Shown: positions 1 to 7,432, counted from the first letter of the stretch. The stretch: 33,336 nt of DNA from Alphaproteobacteria bacterium bin95 (GCA_002238885.1 MPNF01000001.1:1-33336); one strand, 5' to 3'. The notes: generated from the letters alone by a model not told the origin. Numbers and translations: made by a program.

Positions 1-1
1 G

Positions 2-85
2 GCCGCAGCCGAGGTGCTGGCGCTGTTCCGGACCGTCGAAACCTGGCCCGAGCCGGCGCTCTCGCTCATCGCCCGGCCCAGCTGA
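2..85 (+). CDS. C-terminal end of an unidentified protein (partial)
   Basis: An open frame enters from the left edge in frame 2 and ends at the TGA at 83-85, giving 27 residues ending in SLIARPS. The stop lies 16 nt before the start of the next gene, and a GGAGGA ribosome site for that gene sits in between, which is usual operon spacing. Too little remains to assign a family. A partition ATPase would be a natural partner upstream of ParB-like genes, but nothing seen here proves it. Confidence 0.35.
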   Translation, partial: AAAEVLALFRTVETWPEPALSLIARPS

Positions 86-101
86 AAGACCGGAGGACCC
101 C

Positions 102-1010
102 ATGTCGAATATCGCTAGCTTCAACCGATCCCTTGAACGCATCCAGGAGAAACAGTCCAGGAACCGCGAACAGGTCGAGGTGCCGAACGCGATCCGCCCC
201 CGTCATTCCCTGGGCGTCCCGATCGCAGACATTGTCGTCGAAGGCCGACTACGCGCCGTCGACCGGGCCGCGGCGGCACACCTCGCCGAATCCATGGACC
301 GGCAGGGGCAACTGGTTCCGATCAGCGTCCGAACGCTTGACGAAGGCGGCTTCAAGCTTGCCGCCGGCGCCCACAGGATTGCCGCCGCCAAGCTGCTTGG
401 ATGGGTAGAGATCGAGGCTTTCCTGATCGATGACGTTCCCGAGGACGAGCTGGTCCTCCACGAAATCGACGAGAACCTTTACCGGGCGGAACTCGATCCT
501 TTCGACCGCGCCCGATTCCTCGCCATGCGAAAACAAGTCTACCAGCGCCTGTATCCCGAAACCGGGCATGGCGGCGACCGTAAGAGCTTGGCATATCGGG
601 AGAATATCAAAAGCCAGAATTCAGCTTTTGATTCTGAAACGCCCCCGAGCTTCGCCGAAGCTACCGCCTTGTCCACTCCCTTCTCACCAAGCACGATCAA
701 ACGAGCGACCCGCATCGGCGAGAGCATCATTCCCGAATTACAGGATGCCCTTGCCGAGACCCCTATCCGGAAGCGAGAGGGGGACCTCTACCGCATCGCC
801 GGCATGGACGGGGATGAACAACAGCGGCTGCTCACCCGCCTCCGCGACGCGGAGGAACCTCCCGCGAGCTTGTCGGCCTTGAAGAAAGACCCGACATCCA
901 CCCCTCCGCGTCCGGGCAATGTCGACCGCCTCAAGAAGCTGTGGACCAAGTCCTCCGAGCTCGAGCGCACCGAGTTCCGGGAATGGCTCGATCTGCAGGG
1001 AGGCGAGTGA
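102..1010 (+). CDS. ParB-like N-terminal-domain protein, copy 1
   Basis: 302 residues with a ParB/Srx fold in the N-terminal half. The nucleotide-binding motif GAHRIAAAKLLGW is at residues 89-101 and the ENLYRAELDPFDRA box at 124-137. Family members bind CTP and/or DNA and act in partition, regulation or as nucleases. A conserved RKQVYQRLYP...GGDRKS stretch follows, and the C-terminal half is helical and basic/acidic, ending with an LW...EFREWL motif. The start is supported by GGAGGA six bases or so upstream. The protein is clearly paralogous along its whole length to the product of 1228-2124 (same boxes, REGDLYRI(A/S)GM, terminal LW..A/S..E...F..WL). A role in plasmid partition or regulation is inferred; the exact function is not shown. 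Confidence 0.85.
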   Translation: MSNIASFNRSLERIQEKQSRNREQVEVPNAIRPRHSLGVPIADIVVEGRLRAVDRAAAAHLAESMDRQGQLVPISVRTLDEGGFKLAAGAHRIAAAKLLGWVEIEAFLIDDVPEDELVLHEIDENLYRAELDPFDRARFLAMRKQVYQRLYPETGHGGDRKSLAYRENIKSQNSAFDSETPPSFAEATALSTPFSPSTIKRATRIGESIIPELQDALAETPIRKREGDLYRIAGMDGDEQQRLLTRLRDAEEPPASLSALKKDPTSTPPRPGNVDRLKKLWTKSSELERTEFREWLDLQGGE

Positions 1011-1045
1011 TGCACGCCCCACTCACCTGGAAAAGGTAAAGACCG

Positions 1046-1228
1046 ATGACTGTACCGGACGCCCAAGCTATCGCCGACATCGACCGGAGTCTGAATCGGG
1101 GCGGCCTCACCGCTCTTGGCCGCGCTCAGCTCATCGTCAAGCGCAAGGAAATCTACGATCGGCTGCACCCGGCAGGCGGACATTCGGAGCCGCCTCAACC
1201 TCGGCCCACCCCGGAGGAAGATGACTGA
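1046..1228 (+). CDS. 60-residue mini-ParB-like protein
   Basis: This short gene sits between the two ParB-like paralogues. Its stop overlaps the start of the second one (TGATG at 1226-1230), which suggests translational coupling. Residues 11-45, beginning IDRSLNRGGL and ending RLHPAGGH, align without gaps to the region of ParB copy 1 beginning IDENLYRAEL and ending RLYPETGH, with about 15 identities in 35. It therefore carries the third ParB box and following helix but no nucleotide-binding domain. A purine-rich stretch (AAAAGGTAAAG) precedes the ATG. It could be a remnant, a regulator or a dimer partner of its neighbours. Reality as a gene is supported by the coupling and the conserved segment; function is unknown. 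Confidence 0.65.
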   Translation: MTVPDAQAIADIDRSLNRGGLTALGRAQLIVKRKEIYDRLHPAGGHSEPPQPRPTPEEDD

Positions 1229-2124
1229 TGGACGGGTCCGTACCAGCCCACTCAGTACTCAGGGAAGAGCCTCGCCAGACCGTGCTGGTGGCGCTGGACA
1301 GCATCGACTTCGGCGACAGGCTGCGCAGCGTCAACCAGGCGGCCATCACCCACATCGCCGAGTCCATTCGCCGGCACGGCCTTCAGAACCCAGTCCAACT
1401 TCGTTCCCTTGGCAACGACCGCTACGGCCTCATCGCCGGCGGGCACCGCTGTCAGGCCATGCGCTCGCTGGGGCAGAACAAGATCGAAGCCTTCGTGCTC
1501 GACCACCTGGACGCCGACCAGATGGCCTTGCTGGAGATCGACGAGAACCTGATGCGGTCCGAGCTCCATCCGCTGGACCGCGGGCGTTTCCTGTTTCGGC
1601 GAAAGCAGATCCATGAACGCCTCTACCCCGCAACAAAGCGCGGCGGCGATCGCCAGAGCGCCGAGTACAAGGCGGGCGAGCATCCGAAAAGCTTCGTCGC
1701 CGAGACAGCGAGCTTCACTCCTTTCAGCACCTGGACGATCCGGCGCGCGCTTCGCATCGGCGAGAAGATCCTGACCGAGCTGCAGGACGAACTCGCCGAG
1801 ACCGCGCTCGCCTGGCGCGAAGGCGACCTCTACCGGATTTCCGGTATGAACGAGGAAAAGCAAACCGGGGTCCTCGATGCCCTGCGCGACGCCGAAGAAG
1901 AACCCAGGACGCTCTCACAACTCATGCGCGGTCACGGCGATGATGATGAGTCGCCGGAGATCCCGTCAGGCGAACCGGAAGCCGACGCCCCCGGAGAAAA
2001 CACGACCCTTCAACACCTCCAGACGCTATGGATCGAGGCGACCGAAGAAGAACAGGAACAGTTCATCGCCTGGCTCGAACTCATGAAGGCCCGGCAGGGC
2101 GCGGGAGAGCCTTCCCCTGCCTGA
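1228..2124 (+). CDS. ParB-like N-terminal-domain protein, copy 2
   Basis: 298 residues, paralogous to the product of 102-1010. Motifs are GGHRCQAMRSLG at residues 71-82 (in place of GAHRIAAAKLLG) and ENLMRSELHPLDRG at 106-119, then RRKQIHERLYP and GGDRQS. The C-terminal part is acidic and ends with a LQTLWIEA...FIAWLEL segment shared with copy 1. The start codon overlaps the previous stop by one base. Two diverged but collinear ParB-type proteins in tandem are unusual for a simple partition locus. They may form a heteromer or serve as regulators of plasmid genes. ParB fold is certain from the motifs; activity is inferred. Confidence 0.85.
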   Translation: MDGSVPAHSVLREEPRQTVLVALDSIDFGDRLRSVNQAAITHIAESIRRHGLQNPVQLRSLGNDRYGLIAGGHRCQAMRSLGQNKIEAFVLDHLDADQMALLEIDENLMRSELHPLDRGRFLFRRKQIHERLYPATKRGGDRQSAEYKAGEHPKSFVAETASFTPFSTWTIRRALRIGEKILTELQDELAETALAWREGDLYRISGMNEEKQTGVLDALRDAEEEPRTLSQLMRGHGDDDESPEIPSGEPEADAPGENTTLQHLQTLWIEATEEEQEQFIAWLELMKARQGAGEPSPA

Positions 2125-2433
2125 CCGTCTAACATATCCTGATGCTGTCATCTGCCTTTCCGGGCGTGCCCTGGCCAAGCCGAATTCAAAGGTGAAAAAC
2201 CCTCACTTTGAATTTTCCGCCGCCGGGAGCGAAGGTGAAACAGCGTCGTTTCGTTGCCCGGTTGTCTCCTCCCGATCCTCTCTTGCTGCGGCCCCGTTTT
2301 CTGCCTGTCACGATCCACGCCGCGACAAGGAGTCGAAGAAAAGCGGTCGAGGGGCGTACAGGCTCGGTCCGGGACACCGCTTCCCCCGCGGCCTGTCGAA
2401 CCCTATATTCCCCGGAAGAATGGAGGTCCTGCC
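2125..2433. other. 309-bp gap with palindrome and possible control sites
   Basis: No convincing gene lies here. The left part is AT-richer than its surroundings and holds the palindrome at 2183-2214 and a GTGAAACA octamer at 2235-2242. Near the right end TATATT (2403-2408), with TTCCCC 16 bases before it (2381-2386), could be a weak promoter for the coiled-coil gene. GGAGGT at 2422-2427 is its ribosome-binding site. Open frames that cross the gap have no ribosome site and look like GC-driven read-through. Confidence 0.5.
2183..2214. promoter_or_regulatory. Near-perfect AT-rich palindrome, candidate operator or ParB site
   Basis: The left arm (aattcaaaggtga) pairs with the right arm (tcactttgaatt) over 12 bases with one bulged G and a 7-base centre. 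An AT-rich stem without a following T run is not a good intrinsic terminator, so an operator or centromere-like site is more likely. It lies 58 bases after the stop of the second ParB-like gene. Binding by those proteins is inference only. Confidence 0.4.
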
Positions 2434-2964
2434 ATGGACGCCATCAAGGACACCCTCAAACCCTGGCTGGTTCCCGCCGTTATCGTGGCTGTCTTCGGCC
2501 TCGGACTGGCACCCGTCTACGTCATGCTCGGCAGCATCGAGCGCAAGATCGGTTCCGCTCGGACAGAACTCGGCACCCGTATCGACAAGACCCGCGACGA
2601 ACTCAAGGGCGACATCCGGGCACTCAGCGAGCGTCTCGACAAGACCCGCACCGAACTCAAGGGCGAGATCAACATGGTCCGAACAGATCTCAAGGGCGAC
2701 ATCCAGACGCTCAGCGAGCGTCTCGACAAGACCCGCACCGAACTCAAGGGCGAGATCAACATGGTCCGGACAGATCTCAAGGCCGAAATCCACTCCCTGG
2801 GCACCCGCCTCGACAGCACCCGCGACGGCCTCGACCGGCGCATGGAGGCAACGACCGCCCGCGTCGATGCGCTCGCCATCCGCGTTGACGCCGTGGAGCG
2901 CGGCGACGCGCCGAAGGGAGCTCAAGGCAGCGGCACTCCGGACCCGGTCGCCCCGCCTCAGTAA
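2434..2964 (+). CDS. Membrane-anchored coiled-coil protein with 29-residue repeats
   Basis: The ATG at 2434 is chosen because GGAGGT ends six bases upstream; an in-frame ATG at 2254 has no such site and would add a poor N-terminus. The product is 176 residues. One hydrophobic segment (WLVPAVIVAVFGLGLAPVYV, about residues 10-30) is followed by a long charged heptad region built of repeats such as LDKTRTELKGEI and LSERLDKTR. Two 29-residue units are almost identical at DNA level (2623-2796). The likely topology is a short cytoplasmic tail, one membrane helix and a long coiled coil. It resembles generic plasmid and phage membrane coiled-coil proteins; function is unknown. The gene at 29461 encodes a protein of similar architecture. 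Confidence 0.75.
   Translation: MDAIKDTLKPWLVPAVIVAVFGLGLAPVYVMLGSIERKIGSARTELGTRIDKTRDELKGDIRALSERLDKTRTELKGEINMVRTDLKGDIQTLSERLDKTRTELKGEINMVRTDLKAEIHSLGTRLDSTRDGLDRRMEATTARVDALAIRVDAVERGDAPKGAQGSGTPDPVAPPQ
2623..2796 (+). repeat. Tandem 87-bp direct repeat inside the coiled-coil gene
   Basis: Unit 1 is 2623-2709 and unit 2 is 2710-2796. They are identical over the first 59 bases, differ by one base at position 60, and diverge only near the 3' end. The period is 29 codons, so the reading frame and roughly four heptads are preserved. Degenerate flanking units (LGTRIDKTRDEL before, LGTRLDSTRDGL after) show earlier rounds of the same duplication. Confidence 0.9.
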
Positions 2965-3137
2965 TCCCGACAACAACCGGCCCGGCGCAGCATCAGCACC
3001 TGCAGCCGCCCTCACCGGCGCCCCGAACGAACCGCCCGGGCTCGACGGGGCGCCGGAACTTCAGCAACGGATACCGACCGGGCTCCGGACCGGACCATCA
3101 CCCGGCCGCCCTGCCGTGCCGGGCGGGAGACCCTGAC

Positions 3138-3647
3138 ATGGCCAAACGCCGCTATGCCGCCCGCGACGCCGAAATCAGCCGCGCGATTTCGAGCGGACAG
3201 AGCATCCCCTCTATCGCCGAGGATTACGGCCTTTCGCGCTCCACCGTTTACGGCATCGCGCGCCGCGAGGGCTGGACCTGGCCCCGCGGCCCGGCTCAAA
3301 TTCCGCGCTTCTGCGACCTGCCCGGCTGCACCAACAAGATCCCCCGGTCAACCAACCGCTACTGCTCCCACACCTGTTTCGTCGCCTCCCGGCGCCTCCA
3401 TCTCCAAGAGTGCGCCAACTGTACGAGGCCCGTGAATCGGGGCAGCGCCAAGTTTTGCTCCCGCTCCTGCTATCACGCGTTCTCGCGCCGGTACTGGGCT
3501 GTCGCCAACGGCGACCGCAATGGAAGAATCGCCCGCGACGCTGCCTCCGGCACACCGCACAGCCGCATTGCGTCCTGCCATGGCATTCACCCCAGAACCG
3601 TGTCGAACATCGTTGTCCGACCGGCCCCGGACGATGAGCATTCCTGA
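3138..3647 (+). CDS. HTH / double zinc-finger / HTH protein of unknown function
   Basis: 169 residues. Residues 23-45 form a resolvase-type helix-turn-helix (SIAEDYGLSRSTVYGIARREG). Two Cys clusters follow: C59, C64, C76 and C80 (CSHTC), then C92, C95, C107 and C111 (CANC...CSRSC). Both have the spacing of small treble-clef or zinc-ribbon fingers. A second HTH-like segment (SRIASCHGIHPRTVSNIV) closes the protein near residues 131-149. This layout suggests a sequence-specific DNA-binding protein, perhaps a regulator of the element. GGGCGGGAGA precedes the ATG. I do not recognise a named family. Confidence 0.7.
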   Translation: MAKRRYAARDAEISRAISSGQSIPSIAEDYGLSRSTVYGIARREGWTWPRGPAQIPRFCDLPGCTNKIPRSTNRYCSHTCFVASRRLHLQECANCTRPVNRGSAKFCSRSCYHAFSRRYWAVANGDRNGRIARDAASGTPHSRIASCHGIHPRTVSNIVVRPAPDDEHS

Positions 3648-3707
3648 GAGGCGCCGGCCGCTTCTCTCCACCGACCACGACCGATACCGCCACCGGAATG
3701 ACGCGCA

Positions 3708-4427
3708 ATGACAAACTCACCGCCATGGCTCTCTGCCCTGCGACCCGCTCTCGCAGCAGGAGCTGTCCTGCTCTGCCTTGCCCCCGCCTCGGCCGAAACA
3801 CTTACCGGCGATGTACGCGTCATCGACGGCGATACCCTGGCCGTCGCCGGACAGCGCATTCGCCTCGAAGGGATAGACGCCCCCGAGACCCGTCAGACCT
3901 GCAACCGGCGCGGCCGCAACTGGGCTTGCGGAAAGGCGGCCACCCAGGCCATGCACAAGCTCGTCGGCCGCAACACGGTGCGTTGCCAGGTCAGCGGGCG
4001 CGGAAAATACGGCCGAGCTCTCGGGACCTGTTTCGCCAACGGACAGGACCTGCAGCAGAAACTCGTTCGTCAGGGCCTCGCTCTCGCATACCGGCGCTAC
4101 TCAACCCGCTATGTACCCGACGAGGACGCGGCTCGCGAAGCGCAACGCGGCCTGTGGTCCGGTTCCTTCATCGAACCCTGGCGTTGGCGTCGCCACCGGC
4201 AAAGTCGCAGCAACCCAACGAATCGCCGCCCACCCCGCACCGCGCCGCCGCAAAGCGCCGCAGGCGAATGCCCCATCAAGGGCAACATCTCCGCAAGCGG
4301 CCGTATCTTTCATGTTCCTGGCGGCAAATATTACGAGCGGACCGGGATCGACGAATCGCGCGGAGAACGATGGTTCTGCAGCGAGGCCGAGGCGCGTTCC
4401 GCCGGCTGGCGCCGGTCCCGCAGATAG
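3708..4427 (+). CDS. Secreted thermonuclease-family protein, ExoI-like
   Basis: 239 residues. An N-terminal signal peptide (hydrophobic AAGAVLLCLAPASA, cleavage likely after A29) is followed by a staphylococcal-nuclease domain, about residues 30-155, with VIDGDTLAV, LEGIDAPETR and GRALG. R52, E60 and R103 keep the spacing of the catalytic Arg-Glu-Arg of staphylococcal nuclease (R35, E43, R87). The C-terminal part (CPIKGNIS...FHVPGGKYYERT...ERWFCSEAEARSAGWRRS) is a conserved Cys-containing tail common in rhizobial ExoI-like nucleases. It should degrade nucleic acid in the periplasm or outside the cell. The ribosome site is weak. A 338-codon open frame starting 10 bases upstream in another frame is overlapping noise except for its last 89 codons (next gene). 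Confidence 0.88.
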   Translation: MTNSPPWLSALRPALAAGAVLLCLAPASAETLTGDVRVIDGDTLAVAGQRIRLEGIDAPETRQTCNRRGRNWACGKAATQAMHKLVGRNTVRCQVSGRGKYGRALGTCFANGQDLQQKLVRQGLALAYRRYSTRYVPDEDAAREAQRGLWSGSFIEPWRWRRHRQSRSNPTNRRPPRTAPPQSAAGECPIKGNISASGRIFHVPGGKYYERTGIDESRGERWFCSEAEARSAGWRRSRR

Positions 4428-4444
4428 CCCCCGGGAAAACATCC

Positions 4445-4714
4445 ATGCCACTCGTGCGCATCGAAATCTCGCACCTCGTGACAGACGAACCCACGTGGCT
4501 CCAGGAGTGGGACGGAACCGAGGTCACCACCACCCGCCTTCCGAACGCCGACCCCGAAGCCGGCGACCTGGGCGACTGGGGCGGCTACGAATTCAACGAG
4601 GCATACGAAGCCACCTTCTCGACCTGGAGCCCCCGGGAAGTCGCCGAACACATCATCGATCTACAGGAAGGCGCCGGCTTCAGCGCCCGCCTTCTTCCCC
4701 CGGACCCAAGGTGA
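4445..4714 (+). CDS. Small acidic hypothetical protein
   Basis: 89 residues (MPLVRIEISHL...). The start is the ATG 17 bases after the nuclease stop, preceded by a short CCGGGAAAA purine patch. The sequence is acidic and rich in aromatic residues (LGDWGGYEFNEAYEATFSTW), with a helix REVAEHIIDLQEGAG. No signal peptide, cysteine pairs or known motif are visible. It is probably co-transcribed with the nuclease. I cannot assign a function. Confidence 0.5.
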   Translation: MPLVRIEISHLVTDEPTWLQEWDGTEVTTTRLPNADPEAGDLGDWGGYEFNEAYEATFSTWSPREVAEHIIDLQEGAGFSARLLPPDPR

Positions 4715-4898
4715 GAGCCCTCCAGCCCCCACGCCCCCGATACCAGGCGCTTCAGCAATCGCCAGTCCTGCTGCGACAACCGGAACCTGCGCCCACCCGC
4801 CGATTCCGTCTTCCTTCCGCAAACACGCATCCGATACTCTCTTCAAGCAGCCGGGTCATCCTATCGCCGGCTCCAGTTTCGATGCACCGGGTTCCAAA

Positions 4899-6545
4899 AT
4901 GACCGACGACCGTCTCAATCTGTCGCGCACCGCCATCTATGCGCGCTATTCCTCCCCCCGTCAGAAGCCCACCTCGATCGACGACCAGCTCCGCGACTGC
5001 GCGCAATACGTCGTGTCGCGCTCCGGCGCGGTTCATGCCGAGTACCGCGACGCCCGGCAGTCCGGAAGCCTCAGCATCTATTTCCGCAACGGCATCCAGT
5101 CACTGCTCGACGACTGCCGGGACGGCCGCTACAGCGCCGTGTGCGCCGAATCCCTCGACCGCATAACCCGTGACCAGCGCGACATAGCCGAAGTCTACAA
5201 GCAGCTTGTCTATTTGCAGGTGCCCATTGTCACACTCGAAGAAGGCATAATCACGGAGCTCCACGTCGGCCTGAAGGGAACCATGAACGCCATGTTCCTT
5301 CGAAGCCTCTCCGAAAAGACCCGCCGCGGCCAACGGGGTGTCGTCCGGAAAGGGCGAATGATCTCGCGGGCTCCTTTCGGCTACAGGAACGCCAACCGCA
5401 TAGAAGGGTCCAAGGTGGAACGCGGCCTCCGCGAGATCGATCCCGACAAAGCCGCCATCGTACGCAGGATCTTCGACCTCTACGCCAAGGGCACCTCGGC
5501 CAAGGCAATAGCTGCACTTCTGACAGCGGAAGGCATCCCGACACCGCGTGGAGGCACGACATGGCGCCACCACACCCTCGTCGGCATGAACGCCCGCTCG
5601 GCCATACTGTCGAACCGCACCTATATCGGGGAGATCGTCTACGGCGCGACCCGGACAGTCCGCAACCCCACCACCGGCCGTCCGGTGTACCGTCCATGCA
5701 CCGAAGAAGAACCGGAAACCAATATCGTCCCCGCGCTCCGCATCATCGACGACGAGACGTGGAACATCGTCCAGGACCGTATCCTCGCGACCTCCCGGCC
5801 CCGAAAGCCGCCGCCCGGACTGCCAGCGCTCCCGAAGGGCGCCAAACCCCTGACACCCGTTCTGCGATGCGCCCATTGCGGTGGAGGCATCAACTCACTC
5901 GCCAGGGACCGCTGGGCCTGCGTCGCCAGCCGCGCCCGGAAGGGGTGCCAGGCAAGAACCTTCGTGCTGCGAGACCTGGAGACCCTGGTCGCCAAACGCC
6001 TCGCGCAGTGGATAGGCCGGCGCACCAGATGGGACCGGGTTGTCGGCGAGGCCCTCGCCGCCCTCGCGCGCCGGCGCAGCGACCTGCAGGAACGGATCGA
6101 TCTCAACCGGCAGCAGACGCACCGCATGGTCCAGGTCATCAAGGACGTCGAGGCCCCTCCGTCGATCGTCGCCGAGATCGCGGCTCTCGACCGCGAACAT
6201 GCAATCCTGCTCGACGAGCTTTCGCAAGCGGAAGCAGCCCGGCTGCCGTCATCCCGAACCGAACACCTCAAACCCGCGCTGCTGGCGAAGGCCGGAGAAC
6301 TGCGCGAAGACACGCAAAACACCCACCCTTACACACGGCTCAGAGCCGCCCACCGGCTATCCCGGCTGCTGGATGCCATAGAGCTTTCCGCAGGCGACGA
6401 ACCGGGCAGGCCGAAACTGCGCATCCGCCCGAACGTCCTGGCGCTCCTCGACTGGACGAAAGCTTCCTTGCCGCCGGAATCCGGCCTGCAACCCGTCCCG
6501 AGCCCTACTCAGAAAGCGCACGCCTCAACACGCTCGACGGGTTGA
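4899..6545 (+). CDS. Large serine recombinase / site-specific integrase
   Basis: 548 residues. The resolvase catalytic domain (about 10-150) has AIYARYSSPRQ with the nucleophile at S18, SIDDQLRDC, and LDRITRDQRD. The 'recombinase' domain (about 165-295) contains APFGYR, IFDLYAKGTSAKAIAALL and LSNRTYIGEIVYG. A zinc ribbon uses C324, C327, C341 and C350, and the remaining 200 residues are helical and coiled-coil-like. Such enzymes integrate or excise mobile DNA or invert segments through a 5'-phosphoserine intermediate. The start is near the only plausible initiation point, though the ribosome site is weak. The 3' end overlaps the convergent HU gene by 41 bases. No attachment-site duplication can be identified within this window. 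Confidence 0.92.
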   Translation: MTDDRLNLSRTAIYARYSSPRQKPTSIDDQLRDCAQYVVSRSGAVHAEYRDARQSGSLSIYFRNGIQSLLDDCRDGRYSAVCAESLDRITRDQRDIAEVYKQLVYLQVPIVTLEEGIITELHVGLKGTMNAMFLRSLSEKTRRGQRGVVRKGRMISRAPFGYRNANRIEGSKVERGLREIDPDKAAIVRRIFDLYAKGTSAKAIAALLTAEGIPTPRGGTTWRHHTLVGMNARSAILSNRTYIGEIVYGATRTVRNPTTGRPVYRPCTEEEPETNIVPALRIIDDETWNIVQDRILATSRPRKPPPGLPALPKGAKPLTPVLRCAHCGGGINSLARDRWACVASRARKGCQARTFVLRDLETLVAKRLAQWIGRRTRWDRVVGEALAALARRRSDLQERIDLNRQQTHRMVQVIKDVEAPPSIVAEIAALDREHAILLDELSQAEAARLPSSRTEHLKPALLAKAGELREDTQNTHPYTRLRAAHRLSRLLDAIELSAGDEPGRPKLRIRPNVLALLDWTKASLPPESGLQPVPSPTQKAHASTRSTG

Positions 6546-6786
6546 ACTTCACCCGCTTGCCGGCCGGGACCACGATCGGCTCGCCCGTCTGCGGATTGCG
6601 GGCCCGCGTCTGGGCATGATGGATCACCCTGAACGACCCCAATCCCCTGACCTGCAATCCCTCGTTTTCCACCAGCAGTTCCGTCTGCGATTCGACCACT
6701 GCCGTCACGATCCGCTGAGCCGCCACGTTCGAAATACCGAGCTTCTCCTGCACCCGAACCGCCAGAGCCCGCCTCGACGCCACCAT
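6505..6786 (-). CDS. HU/IHF-family DNA-binding protein
   Basis: 93 residues from the ATG at 6786, which follows GGGAGAAGGT; an ATG 72 bases further upstream is in frame but lacks such a site. The hallmark beta-arm region reads LGSFRVIHHAQTRARNPQTGEPI, followed by VPAGKRVKFNPS, close to the HU/IHF consensus with RNP at the arm tip. It should dimerise, bend DNA and act as an architectural factor. Its neighbour across the shared 3' end is a large serine recombinase, so a role in recombination synapsis is possible, though HU proteins are also common as plasmid-encoded silencers. Confidence 0.9.
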   Translation of the reverse strand: MVASRRALAVRVQEKLGISNVAAQRIVTAVVESQTELLVENEGLQVRGLGSFRVIHHAQTRARNPQTGEPIVVPAGKRVKFNPSSVLRRALSE

Positions 6787-6863
6787 CACCTTCTCCCGAG
6801 CACTTGCAAAGCCATTCCATAAACGGTGCCCGGCAACGCTGTCCAGCAGACAGGCCATTTGTC

Positions 6864-6891
6864 AAACAAAACCCCCCGCGAACGCGAGGGG
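6864..6891 (-). terminator. Intrinsic terminator after the 113-residue gene
   Basis: Read on the minus strand, a GC-rich hairpin (CCCCTCGC / GCGGGGGG, loop GTTC, one T-G wobble) is followed directly by TTTTGTTT. It starts 24 bases after the stop codon of the gene at 6916-7257 and before the HU gene, so HU probably has its own promoter. Confidence 0.75.
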
Positions 6892-6915
6892 CTTGCCACG
6901 ACTTCCGAGCCAATA

Positions 6916-7257
6916 TCAGTCTTCAGGCGGCGTCCATTCCTTCCCGGTTTCCTTCCGGAAACGCTCCCTGGCTTTCCCGCGCAGCTCGACGTAACAGTTC
7001 AGCTGTCCGACCATTGCCGTCGGCGCACTTCCCGACCCGCCGCTTGCATCGACGCTCCGTTCCATCGCCTTTACCCGCTCATCGAACACGCCCACCACAC
7101 TGCCGAGCATCCCTTCCCTGTCCGCCTCGATCACCGCCCCGTCGGGAACGACGTTCTTCAGCATCAGGTCGAACATCTCATCGACCGCCGCGAGCTGATC
7201 CTCCGTCACGACCGCCGCCGACGACCGGCTTCCCTGCGTCATACCCCGATCCGCCAT
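6916..7257 (-). CDS. Stand-alone copy of the helical domain found in the 1041-residue SLOG protein
   Basis: 113 residues. Residues 21-108 align with two stretches of the divergently encoded giant protein at 7433: a helix, then PDG....ADREGMLGSVVGVFDERVKAMERSVD, then a segment ending in ET..EW. The counterparts there are PDN...SDRAELLWGMVHALE and PDG...DQREGLLWGFVNVFNE. No enzyme motif is visible, so I take it as a protein-protein or ligand-gated helical module. It has its own promoter (7290-7318) and terminator (6864-6891). The ATG at 7257 is taken; another at 7242 is possible. Being divergent from its larger relative suggests a regulator or partner. Confidence 0.75.
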   Translation of the reverse strand: MADRGMTQGSRSSAAVVTEDQLAAVDEMFDLMLKNVVPDGAVIEADREGMLGSVVGVFDERVKAMERSVDASGGSGSAPTAMVGQLNCYVELRGKARERFRKETGKEWTPPED

Positions 7258-7289
7258 CCTTCATTTCCCTCCCGCTAAACCGCCACCCC

Positions 7290-7318
7290 ACTAGAATCCA
7301 ACGATTTCGAACCGTCAA
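7290..7318 (-). promoter_or_regulatory. Putative sigma70-type promoter for the 113-residue gene
   Basis: On the minus strand TTGACG (7318-7313) and TCTAGT (7295-7290) are separated by 17 bases. The downstream ATG at 7257 is 33 bases from the -10 box. The -35 fits the alphaproteobacterial consensus well; the -10 matches four of six positions. Confidence 0.55.
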
Positions 7319-7370
7319 GGTTTCCTCGACCCAACGGCGCATCGCGTCCACGCACTTTGTACCCGGTTTC

Positions 7371-7399
7371 TTGACTTCCAAATTCAACAGGATTCCCAT
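7371..7399 (+). promoter_or_regulatory. Putative promoter for the giant-gene operon
   Basis: TTGACT (7371-7376) is followed after 17 bases by TCCCAT (7394-7399), 34 bases before the ATG at 7433. The -35 is good and the -10 weak. It lies in the 175-base divergent gap, which is AT-richer than the coding DNA around it. Confidence 0.4.
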
Positions 7400-7432
7400 C
7401 GTCTCTCAAAACCCTCTCAGGGAGCTGGACCG

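Noticed and set aside
3698-4444. First part of a 338-codon plus-strand frame overlapping the thermonuclease gene
   Set aside because: The nuclease frame has a signal peptide and catalytic residues. Only the last 89 codons of the other frame, after the nuclease stop, were kept as a separate gene.
6786-6870. TTGACA on the minus strand as the HU promoter
   Set aside because: The -35-like hexamer sits next to the terminator T run, but there is no acceptable -10 at 16-18 bases, so no promoter is called.
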